DNA of 34,158 nt. It comes from Desulfobulbus sp. Its GTDB lineage: Bacteria > Desulfobacterota > Desulfobulbia > Desulfobulbales > Desulfobulbaceae. This document shows positions 16,467 to 23,326 of this stretch, in pieces. The stretch spans positions 1-34,158 of the forward strand of contig WQZH01000021.1 in assembly GCA_009780825.1 (NCBI GenBank), written 5' to 3'. The notes beneath the pieces were generated by a model. That model saw nothing but the letters and a program-made list of their open reading frames with translations, did no database searches and was not told where the DNA came from. The translations under genes were made by a program, and so were the position numbers. Position 1 is the first letter of the stretch; every line of letters starts with the position of its first letter.

Positions 16467-16494
16467 TTGACACAAGTTTTTTTCATGGTAGAAC
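16467..16494 (+). promoter_or_regulatory. possible promoter for the hybrid kinase gene
   Basis: TTGACA at 16467-16472 is followed after 16 nt by TAGAAC at 16489-16494, a good -35 with a weak -10. It lies about 50 nt before the ATG at 16543, in the divergent gap with the HEAT-repeat gene. Confidence 0.4.
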
Positions 16495-16542
16495 GATACG
16501 AAAGAAACGAACAATCACCGAGAAACCCAATGTGATCAGGCC

Positions 16543-18408
16543 ATGATCGGACAGCAGTTGCCACCACCGCCTACGACGGTTGCCCAGAATGAATTGCTTG
16601 ATGGGGACGAATGTATCGTCGTTGTCGATGATTCTCCGGACTTTGTCTGCCTCGTGCAGGACTTTCTGGGGCGACGGGGTTTTCCGGTCGCCGCTGCCGG
16701 CTCTGCCGCTGAATTGCGCGACCGGTTGGCTGAACGGAAGGCAGCCCTGGTCTTCTTGGATATTGGCCTGCCCGATGCCGACGGCATTGCGCTTTTGCCG
16801 GAATTGCAGCGTGCGGTTCCGGATCTGGCGGTCATCATGCTGACGGCGGCCACCGATCTGGAGACCGCGCTGTCCTGCCTCCGGTTTGGCGCTGACGACT
16901 ATCTGACCAAACCGGTCCGGCTCGAAGCGCTGTTGGCCGCCGTGTGCCGCGTCCTCGAAAAACGGCGCTTGGCCATCCGCAATCGCCTGTACCAGCGCCA
17001 GGTCGAACAGGCGACCTTTCGCCTCCGCTTGGCCCACGCGCTGTCCCTGAAGATGAACTCCTTTCTGAGCACCATGGAGGTGGATGAGATCTTCCACGCC
17101 ATTCTCGCCGGAATCACCGCGGAAGAGGGGTTGCAATTCAACCGGGCCTTTCTTGCCCTGTTCGACGAATCCGGAATCGTTTTGGAAGGCCGGCTGGCGA
17201 TCGGGCCCGAAGAGCGCGGCGATGCCCTGGCCACCGCCCCTGCCTCTGCGGACCGGCCGCAGACCTCCGCTCCTGACTCCACCCGAGGTTCAGCCGAGGG
17301 CGCCCATGCCGAGCTCGACCGCATCGTTCAGTCCCTCCAGGTCGAGGCGCGGGACAGCGACCACATCCTGATTCGTGCGGTGCGGGAGCGGCAATCGATC
17401 AACGTGATTGCCGGCCGGTGCGCGCATGCGGTGGCCCCCGAATTGCTGGAACTCCTGCAGGAGGACAGCTTTGTGGTTGTGCCGCTGTTTTCTCCCAGCA
17501 GGGCGTTGGGAGTGATCGTTGCCGATCATTTTGTCAGTCGCGCGCCGATCGGCGAAGAGCAGATCCAGGCTTTGGAAACGTTTGCCAGCCAGGCCAGCAT
17601 GGCCATCGAGCATTGCCGCCTGTATATCACGATGCAGCGCAAGATCAAAGAGCTGGAAGAGGTGACCAGCGAGTTGCAGAAAAATAAGAATCTGCTGGTG
17701 GAGATCGAACGGTATGCGGCTCTGGGGCACATGGCGGCCCAACTGGCCCACTCCATCCGCAACCCGATTACGGCCATCGGCGGGATTGCGCGTCTTCTGG
17801 CCCGGAAGATCGAGCACCCCGAGTGGCTGCGGTTTTTGTCCATGATGACCGGAGAAGTGGATAAAATCGAAAAGGAGCTGGAAGATCTGTATGATTTTGT
17901 CGAGCAGAACAAACTTGTTCCGGAGCGGACCTATGTCCTGCGGTTGATCCGCAAGGTGCTCCTCCTTCACTTCGACGCGCTCAATGAGAGGGACATACGC
18001 AAGACCGTCGTTTTTCCCGAACACGATTTCCTGGTCAATGTTGATCCCCGCCAGATGCAGCAGGCGCTGGCCCACCTGATTTACAACAGCATCGAATCCA
18101 TGCCCCATGGCGGCGAACTCACGGTGAGCGCCATGCACGAAAAAGAAAACGCCGTGATCGTTCTGCGCGACACCGGCCAGAGAAGAAACCGGTATGGCGC
18201 GGGTGTAGCGGCGGCCTATCCGTTTTATACCACCAAGATGATCGGTACCGGCATGGGACTGGCGCTGGCGCGCCGCATTGTCCAGGAACACGGGGGGGAT
18301 CTGATTCTGGAGAGCGAGGGCAACGGCGGGATGCGGGCCACGATCGTTTTGCCCGTGACCCCGCCTTACCCTATCGTGGTCGAAAAGCAGGGCGGGCGGG
18401 TTTTATGA
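16543..18408 (+). CDS. receiver-GAF-histidine kinase hybrid with a scrambled ATP-lid region
   Basis: The 621 aa protein has a receiver domain (acidic pair D29-D30, phosphoacceptor D73 in FLDIGLPDADG, K123 in YLTKPV), a GAF-like sensor (about 165-360), a coiled-coil linker, a DHp domain with phosphorylatable H403 (LAHSIRNPITAIGG), and a HATPase_c domain with N515 (YNSIESM) and G2 box GTGMGLA (568-574). The G1 box is abnormal: after DTG at 543-545 comes QRRNRYGAGVAAAYPFYTTK, where kinases of this class have GPGI...FEPFYTTK. The +1 frame at 18182-18205 reads EETGMARV, which looks like the expected lid, so two compensating indels are likely. ATP binding may be impaired, or the bases may be wrong. 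No membrane segment is present. Confidence 0.9.
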   Translation: MIGQQLPPPPTTVAQNELLDGDECIVVVDDSPDFVCLVQDFLGRRGFPVAAAGSAAELRDRLAERKAALVFLDIGLPDADGIALLPELQRAVPDLAVIMLTAATDLETALSCLRFGADDYLTKPVRLEALLAAVCRVLEKRRLAIRNRLYQRQVEQATFRLRLAHALSLKMNSFLSTMEVDEIFHAILAGITAEEGLQFNRAFLALFDESGIVLEGRLAIGPEERGDALATAPASADRPQTSAPDSTRGSAEGAHAELDRIVQSLQVEARDSDHILIRAVRERQSINVIAGRCAHAVAPELLELLQEDSFVVVPLFSPSRALGVIVADHFVSRAPIGEEQIQALETFASQASMAIEHCRLYITMQRKIKELEEVTSELQKNKNLLVEIERYAALGHMAAQLAHSIRNPITAIGGIARLLARKIEHPEWLRFLSMMTGEVDKIEKELEDLYDFVEQNKLVPERTYVLRLIRKVLLLHFDALNERDIRKTVVFPEHDFLVNVDPRQMQQALAHLIYNSIESMPHGGELTVSAMHEKENAVIVLRDTGQRRNRYGAGVAAAYPFYTTKMIGTGMGLALARRIVQEHGGDLILESEGNGGMRATIVLPVTPPYPIVVEKQGGRVL

Positions 18409-18444
18409 ATAAGGTCATCAATCCCGAACACCACTCCTTGTTTC

Positions 18445-18470
18445 GTCATTTCGGCCGCAGGGAGAAATCT
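18445..18470. repeat. truncated copy of a dispersed GTCATTTCG...GAGAAATCT repeat
   Basis: This stretch reads GTCATTTCGGCC then GCAGGGAGAAATCT. It matches the left half of the fuller element at 20248-20318, but lacks its right half. It falls just after the kinase stop, inside a 64-codon open frame (18405-18599) that is probably not a gene. Confidence 0.6.
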
Positions 18471-18728
18471 CCATGGATTTATCTTGAACCATCGGAAATG
18501 TATGCAAGATTTCGCTTGGCTGTGCTCATCGATATGACAGAGCAAGACGTAGTCAATGTTCGGAGGGAGAGCAACGCACTCATTAATACAGGCAGGTGAT
18601 TATGCCGAAATAATTTCTATGTATCATCTTGTTGGGGCAGCATCAGGGCAATGATAAAAAAAAACAGCGGGCGCGGGATCGTATGGGTGGCGCCGGCCTC
18701 TTTGCATCTCCTCCAGGGCCAGGCCAAG

Positions 18729-19841
18729 ATGATTATGGAAAAATCAACCATCCTGTTCATCCTGTCCGGCATTGTGCTGGCGCTCATGTCTGTGCTGGCG
18801 GTGGATAGTGCTCCTGCTGGACAAAAAGGGCAGAGCAACGGCGCGGCAGAGACCGGGAAGGCGGAGGTGAACATGGTCAATCTGCAGGACGTATATTTCG
18901 CCGGAGGATGCTTCTGGGGCGTTGAGGAATATTTTTCCAGAATCCCCGGAGTGGTCGAGGTCACTGTGGGGTACGCCAACGGAATGACGGACAATCCCAC
19001 CTACGAGCAGGTCTGCTCCGGCACGACCGGTCACGCCGAAACCGTGCATGTCCGCTATGATCCGCAAACAGTCAGTCTCAAAACCCTGGCAGCGCAGTTT
19101 TTCGAAATAATCGACCCGATCAGCGTCAACCGGCAGGGCAACGACGTGGGCAGCCAGTACCGGAGCGGCATATACTTTTCAAACGCTGCCGACCACGCGA
19201 TTCTCGCCTCGGTCATGGCCGAGGAACAGAAAAGGTATGACCAGCCGCTGGCCGTGGAATTGATGCCGCTGCGCGCCTATTACCTGGCGGAGGCCTATCA
19301 CCAGGATTACCTGAAAAAGAATCCCGGCGGCTACTGCCATATCAATTTTGCCAGCCTCAAGGATCTGCGGACTGAAAAAAAGACTCTGGTGGACCCAGGC
19401 AAATATGCCAAACCCACCGATGCGGCATTGAAAAAGATCCTTACCCCGCAAGCGTACTATGTGACCCAGGAGGCCGGCACCGAGCGGGCTTTTTCAGGCC
19501 AATTCTGGAACCACAGGGAGCCGGGGCTTTATGTGGATATTGTGACCGGAGAGCCGCTCTTTTCTTCCGCCGACAAGTTCGATTCCGCCTGCGGCTGGCC
19601 GAGCTTCAGCAAACCCGTCGAGCCGGAGGTGGTGACCGGGCATGTTGATGCCAGCCATGGCATGCAGCGGGTTGAGGTGAAAAGCCGCGTGGGCGCTTCC
19701 CACCTGGGTCATGTGTTCAATGACGGGCCAGAGGATCGGGGCGGACTGCGCTATTGCATCAACAGCGCTGCCATTCGCTTTGTTCCCTATGAGGAGATGG
19801 ACAGGCAGGGATATGGCGAACTAAAGCATCTTGTGCGCTAA
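18729..19841 (+). CDS. msrAB: exported peptide methionine sulfoxide reductase MsrA-MsrB fusion
   Basis: The 370 aa bifunctional enzyme repairs both stereoisomers of methionine sulfoxide. A hydrophobic N-terminus ([19 protein letters not shown]) suggests export to the periplasm. The MsrA domain has the catalytic GCFWG and [26 protein letters not shown] and YHQDYL follow. The MsrB domain has [34 protein letters not shown] and the catalytic Cys in LRYCINS. The CXXC zinc-site cysteines found in many MsrB proteins are absent. I chose ATG 18729 because it places the hydrophobic stretch at the N-terminus; an in-frame ATG at 18651 would add a Lys- and Ser-rich piece with no support. A thioredoxin-like reductant is required but not encoded nearby. 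Confidence 0.93.
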   Translation: MIMEKSTILFILSGIVLALMSVLAVDSAPAGQKGQSNGAAETGKAEVNMVNLQDVYFAGGCFWGVEEYFSRIPGVVEVTVGYANGMTDNPTYEQVCSGTTGHAETVHVRYDPQTVSLKTLAAQFFEIIDPISVNRQGNDVGSQYRSGIYFSNAADHAILASVMAEEQKRYDQPLAVELMPLRAYYLAEAYHQDYLKKNPGGYCHINFASLKDLRTEKKTLVDPGKYAKPTDAALKKILTPQAYYVTQEAGTERAFSGQFWNHREPGLYVDIVTGEPLFSSADKFDSACGWPSFSKPVEPEVVTGHVDASHGMQRVEVKSRVGASHLGHVFNDGPEDRGGLRYCINSAAIRFVPYEEMDRQGYGELKHLVR

Positions 19842-20051
19842 ACCGCGCGCGCTGCGAGCAAGGGCAATAACGAAAAAACGGGTGGATTGCCTTGCACACG
19901 CAAGCAAGCAGTGATTTGGACAGCACAACTTGGCCGAGGAGAGGCGTCATCTCAGGTGCAATGTTGAACAATGGGGTAAGCGTGGGTGGTGAGCGGTGCG
20001 AAAAACCGCCAGTTGTGCCAGGAAAGAAGTCTCTCCCTTGCCGGGGTCATT
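19842..20051. other. gene-free stretch after msrAB
   Basis: I see no supported gene here. A small imperfect hairpin, TTGCCTTGC with GCAAGCAA near 19888-19908, may help end the msrAB transcript, but no U-tract follows. The stretch leads into the structured repeats from 20052. Confidence 0.4.
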
Positions 20052-20213
20052 CTTTTCTTTGCTTGCCCAAAGAAAAGAACCAAAAGAAAGGGCAGCCCTG
20101 CCGCTGAGACAACCCCGGTCGTCGGGATGCAGAACCGGCGGGGCAGGAACTCGCTCCGCTCAAACAGCCTGCCCCTGCTCCCGGTTCCCCACTCCGCCGT
20201 CCGGCTCAGCGGC
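20052..20213. repeat. structured non-coding repeat with nested inverted repeats
   Basis: Several inverted repeats are nested here. CTTTTCTTTG at 20052-20061 pairs perfectly with CAAAGAAAAG at 20068-20077. GCCGCTGAG at 20100-20108 pairs with CTCAGCGGC at 20205-20213, enclosing AACCGG/CCGGTT (20133-20138, 20181-20186) and GGGGCAGG/CCTGCCCC (20140-20147, 20168-20175) around the loop AACTCGCTCCGCTCAAACAG. Elements with the CTTTGCTTGCCCAAAG core and CTCGCTCCGCTCAAAC loop occur widely in proteobacterial genomes as non-coding repeats and often give rise to false short ORFs. It is an intergenic mobile-like or structural RNA element; I know of no function. Confidence 0.6.
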
Positions 20214-20247
20214 AATGGCCCTAACCCATTACAACGCCATGATTTTT

Positions 20248-20318
20248 GTCATTTCGACGAGCAAAGCGGGGAGAAATCTCGGCATGGCAGGGGATTGCTC
20301 CCTTGCGGCCGCAATGAC
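20248..20318. repeat. MITE/REP-like palindromic element (GTCATT...AATGAC)
   Basis: The element begins GTCATTTCG and ends CGCAATGAC, which are inverted copies with one mismatch, and contains a second inner pairing (GCAA..GGGGAG with CTCCCTTGC). The whole 71 nt would fold as a long hairpin. A truncated copy lies at 18445-18470. Such GTCATT...AATGAC repeats are dispersed in many genomes. Confidence 0.6.
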
Positions 20319-20559
20319 CCTAAAACATATCGTGTCTTGGCATTGAAATGGAATCAACCCCTTGTGGATGACCTCGCTTTCCGGCGCGTGCCCGTTGTCT
20401 GAACTTTCGCCGGCACCAGCCTTGCTGTCATTTGGCAAGATACTTGACACATCCGCGTCGCTTGTTGACACAAGATGACGGGTGTCTCAGGGAGAACCGC
20501 AGGCAGCAGAGATTGTGTTCATTTCCTGCGGCAGGAGAACAGAAGGTGCGGATAAGAAA
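20319..20559. other. gene-free stretch downstream of the porin gene
   Basis: No gene is supported. The stretch contains CTTGTTGACACAAG at 20461-20474, whose 12-base core also occurs in the kinase promoter region at 16465-16476. It ends at the terminator of the porin transcript. Confidence 0.35.
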
Positions 20560-20597
20560 GAAAAAGAGGGGAAAGGATATGCATCCTTTCCCCTCTT
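20560..20597 (-). terminator. rho-independent terminator of the porin gene
   Basis: AAGAGGGGAAAGGAT at 20564-20578 and ATCCTTTCCCCTCTT at 20583-20597 form a perfect 15-bp stem with a 4-nt loop. On the minus strand it is followed by CTTTTTCTTTC-like T-rich sequence. It lies 35 nt after the porin stop. Confidence 0.9.
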
Positions 20598-20631
20598 GTG
20601 GTTAAGTTAGTCGAGTTCAGTCTGTCAAGTC

Positions 20632-22125
20632 TTAGAACTTGATCTCGACTCTGGTGGCGGCGGCAAAGACGCCTTTGTCATCAAGGCCGAGAACATTATA
20701 CGGGTTGTCGATGGACGGCTTCAGATAACCAGCGGAGAAGAAAATATCCGTGCCCTTGCTGACGGTCCACTGCAGCATGCCGGAAAGTGTCCAGGCACCG
20801 GTAATATCGATGGGATCCTTCGAAAATCCGTTAACTGATATTGCTTTGCCCAAAGAACGGAAACCGGTGTTAGGTCCATCTCCATCCGGTCCGACCGAAT
20901 CCCAGGCATCGATGTTGGCATAGAAGAAGTTGCCGGTCAGCTTGAGGGCATCGGTGAACTGGTAGGAAACCACCAGACCGGCCCACAGCCAGTCGCCATA
21001 GTCACCGATGCGGACGGTGGAGATGACGCTGTTGTCGATGGTGCCCAGCAGAACGCCGTCACCGAAGGCGCCGTCAGGCTGGAAGCCGCCGGTGGTGAAA
21101 CCGAGGTTCAGACCGATGTTCCACTTGTCGATCTGGTAGTTGGGGAAGATGAAGCCGCCAAAGCCGGTGTCCTTCGAGCCGATGCGATCCGCAGTTACAA
21201 GGTCTTGCTCCCACGAGTTGAAGTTGTTCAGGTTAGCAGCGGTCACCGCAACCTCGCCGACCAGGCCGAAGTTGCCGGCCTTGCCGTTGACATACAGCGA
21301 ACCAAAGAAGCCTTTGTTCGGTTCAAATGCTTTACCCGCGCCAACAGTAGGAGCAAGCAGCAAGGTATTTTCGTTACGGTTATCCATCTGGTAACCGACC
21401 ATGCCGCCCACCAGCCAGTCCTTGTTCACCTGCATCTTGGCATGGACGCCGAAACGAATCTCGTCGTTATCCTGCTTCGTATCATCGGCGCTCGCGGCCA
21501 GATTGGTGCCCACACCGCTGCCGGCGGTTGCGCCTGCGGTGACAGTGGCGCCACCGTCGGGATTCTGCGCTTCCACCATCCACTCAGCAAAGGGGTTGAT
21601 CTCCACGTTGCCGAATTTGATGATGCCGCGGGCGCCGGTCAGGTTGACATCGTCGTAGAAGAAGTTGAAGCCGCCTGGCAGCGGGCCGTAGGTGGAGCGG
21701 TAGCGACCGAGTTCCAAGGTGAAATTCTGGGTGAACGGAATGCCGACATAGGCCATGTCCGCCGCGATGTTGCTGTTGCGGAAGGTGTTGTTGTTGGAGT
21801 AGTCACCATCAACATCGCCCATCAGAGACTCGCCGATCCGCATCCGAACCACGGCATAGGTGCCGCCGGCCGTTGTCCCCTTCATGACTACCCGGACCCG
21901 GGAATCCATGTTGGTCTGGGAGCTTATCTTCTGCCTGTGACCACTCGCGTCGGTATAGTAAGCGGGACTATTGTTAAAGTTTCTGAAGTTTGAATCCACA
22001 TAGTACAAACGAATCCGAGCATCACCGGTGATTTTCACGCCAGGTTCGTCGGCCGCGACCGCTGCGGTAGTGGCAATCCCGCCTGCCAGCATCAGGGCCG
22101 CGCCTGTTACAAGCACTTTCTTCAT
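20632..22125 (-). CDS. outer membrane porin
   Basis: The 497 aa product begins with a classic signal peptide (MKKVLVTGAALMLAGG ... TTAAVAADEP). The rest is rich in alternating hydrophobic and polar strands with Gly, Asn and aromatic residues and contains GDARIRLYYVDSNF, SRVRVVMKG and LELGRYRSTYG, as in porins of sulfate- and metal-reducing bacteria. It ends in Phe (RVEIKF), the outer-membrane insertion signal. It is probably a beta-barrel; substrate unknown. ATG 22125 is fixed by AAAGGAGG seven bases upstream; further upstream in-frame codons are in the leader. It has its own promoter (22201-22229) and terminator. It is a single-gene unit and probably highly expressed. Confidence 0.85.
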   Translation of the reverse strand: MKKVLVTGAALMLAGGIATTAAVAADEPGVKITGDARIRLYYVDSNFRNFNNSPAYYTDASGHRQKISSQTNMDSRVRVVMKGTTAGGTYAVVRMRIGESLMGDVDGDYSNNNTFRNSNIAADMAYVGIPFTQNFTLELGRYRSTYGPLPGGFNFFYDDVNLTGARGIIKFGNVEINPFAEWMVEAQNPDGGATVTAGATAGSGVGTNLAASADDTKQDNDEIRFGVHAKMQVNKDWLVGGMVGYQMDNRNENTLLLAPTVGAGKAFEPNKGFFGSLYVNGKAGNFGLVGEVAVTAANLNNFNSWEQDLVTADRIGSKDTGFGGFIFPNYQIDKWNIGLNLGFTTGGFQPDGAFGDGVLLGTIDNSVISTVRIGDYGDWLWAGLVVSYQFTDALKLTGNFFYANIDAWDSVGPDGDGPNTGFRSLGKAISVNGFSKDPIDITGAWTLSGMLQWTVSKGTDIFFSAGYLKPSIDNPYNVLGLDDKGVFAAATRVEIKF

Positions 22126-22200
22126 ATTTTCCCTCCTTTGCTTTTGTTGATCAGTTCCTCTGGAAACGAGAAACTTCTTCTCTCCATTAATTATGACTGG

Positions 22201-22229
22201 ACGATAGAATAAGTTTGGGGCACCGTCAA
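22201..22229 (-). promoter_or_regulatory. sigma-70-like promoter for the porin gene
   Basis: On the minus strand TTGACG (22224-22229) and TATCGT (22201-22206) are 17 nt apart. This places the start about 70 nt before the porin ATG at 22125. Confidence 0.5.
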
Positions 22230-22242
22230 GTTTTTTTAACGA

Positions 22243-22265
22243 GGGTAAAAAAAATTTTACTACCC
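22243..22265. promoter_or_regulatory. dyad upstream of the porin promoter
   Basis: GGGTA at 22243-22247 and TACCC at 22261-22265 flank a second inner dyad, GTAAAA/TTTTAC. The AT-rich core and position just upstream of the -35 suggest a regulator-binding site or an UP-type A-tract. The regulator is unknown. Confidence 0.35.
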
Positions 22266-22388
22266 CTCCTGCGGTCTCTCTGCATGATGATGCCGACGCG
22301 AGTCGTCGGTTGTCCACGGTTTGTCCGCCAGAACCATCATGCTTGCAACCCCCTACCCAAATGTATCCACCAACGGTCCAGCGCGATG

Positions 22389-22419
22389 TGAGGCAGTACG
22401 CTTGCAGCGTATTGCCTCA
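22389..22419. repeat. 14-bp hairpin upstream of the toxin-antitoxin pair
   Basis: TGAGGCAGTACGCT and AGCGTATTGCCTCA form a stem with one G:T position and a TGC loop. No U-tract follows on either strand, so it is not a conventional terminator. It lies about 150 nt before the antitoxin start, in a 444-nt gap between porin and antitoxin with no other gene. Confidence 0.5.
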
Positions 22420-22569
22420 TGGCAAGAAAGAATAAGACCTTGCCAAACGATCTCCGATATATGTATATGTGTTTATGCGCATAGATACTTTTTGCGAGCG
22501 CCCCGTAAACAACAGAAAAGAAGGAGGCGGCGCTTTTTCCCGCATGAATGCCGGGAGTTTTGCGCCGGA

Positions 22570-22824
22570 ATGTTGATGAACGCTACCAATGCTGTCCGCT
22601 GGAATATTACCGTATCGCCAGAGGTCGATCACGCTGTCCGCATGTTTATCGCCGCCCAGGGCAGAGGGCGCAAAGGCGATCTGTCGCGCTTTATCGAAGA
22701 AGCTGTGCGGGCCTATCTGCTGGAGCAAGCTGTGGAGCAGGCGAAAAATGCCGCCTCTGACCTGGGAGAAACCGAGTTGAACGACCTCATCAACGAGGCT
22801 GTCCAATGGGCGCGTACAAGCTGA
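22570..22824 (+). CDS. ribbon-helix-helix antitoxin partner of the PIN toxin
   Basis: The 84 aa product has an RHH-like start (NAVRWNITVSPEVDHAVRMFI) with a beta strand followed by two helices (GDLSRFIEEAVRAYLLEQAV), as in CopG/ParD-type antitoxins, and an acidic C-terminal tail that could thread into the toxin. It lies immediately before the PIN toxin, whose ATG overlaps its TGA by one base. ATG 22570 or 22576 is likely; an AAGGAGG at 22521-22527 is too far upstream, while CCGGA lies near 22564. The usual role is to bind the toxin and repress its own promoter. Confidence 0.7.
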   Translation: MLMNATNAVRWNITVSPEVDHAVRMFIAAQGRGRKGDLSRFIEEAVRAYLLEQAVEQAKNAASDLGETELNDLINEAVQWARTS

Positions 22825-23246
22825 TGCGCGTGATTCTGGATACCAATGTCCTGATCGGCGCGTTGATTTCACCATACGGCCATCCAGACAGAATCTACCA
22901 TGCTTGGCGGGCGGCGCGGTTTGATCTGGTGACATCGATAGCGCAACTCGATGAACTGCGGCGGGTAAGCCGCTATCCAAAGCTCAAGGCGTTGCTTCCC
23001 GCTCATCGTGTCGGCACGATGATTAACAACCTCCACCGCGCGGTGGTGTTGGACGATCTGCCGGACTTGCCGGAAGGCAGAGAGGCGGCCGATCCGCATG
23101 ATACATTTCTTCTGGGCATGGCCTGGGCGAGTCAAGCTGACTACCTGGTGACCGGAGACCATCGCGCCGGACTCCTGCAGATGGGTCATTGCGGGCGGAC
23201 TCGCATTGTCACTCCGTCTGTTTTTTGTCTGGAGGCGCTTGGTTGA
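22824..23246 (+). CDS. PIN-domain ribonuclease toxin (COG1569-like)
   Basis: The 140 aa product is a PIN nuclease of the putative toxin family COG1569. Its metal-binding acidic residues are D6 (MRVILDTNVLIGA), E44 (QLDEL), D93 (DPHDTF) and D112 (VTGDHR), all present. Such toxins cleave RNA and are neutralised by the upstream RHH protein. ATG 22824 overlaps the antitoxin stop (TGATG), and homologues begin at this point; the in-frame ATG at 22806 would add six residues. The gene faces the VCBS gene, 80 nt away. Confidence 0.85.
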   Translation: MRVILDTNVLIGALISPYGHPDRIYHAWRAARFDLVTSIAQLDELRRVSRYPKLKALLPAHRVGTMINNLHRAVVLDDLPDLPEGREAADPHDTFLLGMAWASQADYLVTGDHRAGLLQMGHCGRTRIVTPSVFCLEALG

Positions 23247-23326
23247 CAACTCTGCTCCCCACTCCAGCTTCCCTCTTCAGGATGTCTATGACAGAGCCGT
23301 GAAGAAGAATGTACCGGCAGCCAGTC

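Noticed and set aside
18405..18599. 64-codon ORF whose ATG overlaps the kinase stop
   Set aside because: It runs across a copy of the dispersed repeat, has no recognisable domain, and its composition resembles non-coding sequence.
19986..20402. Open frames across 19986-20402, e.g. 138 aa
   Set aside because: They fall within the structured repeats and GTCATT element; such elements commonly produce spurious ORFs.
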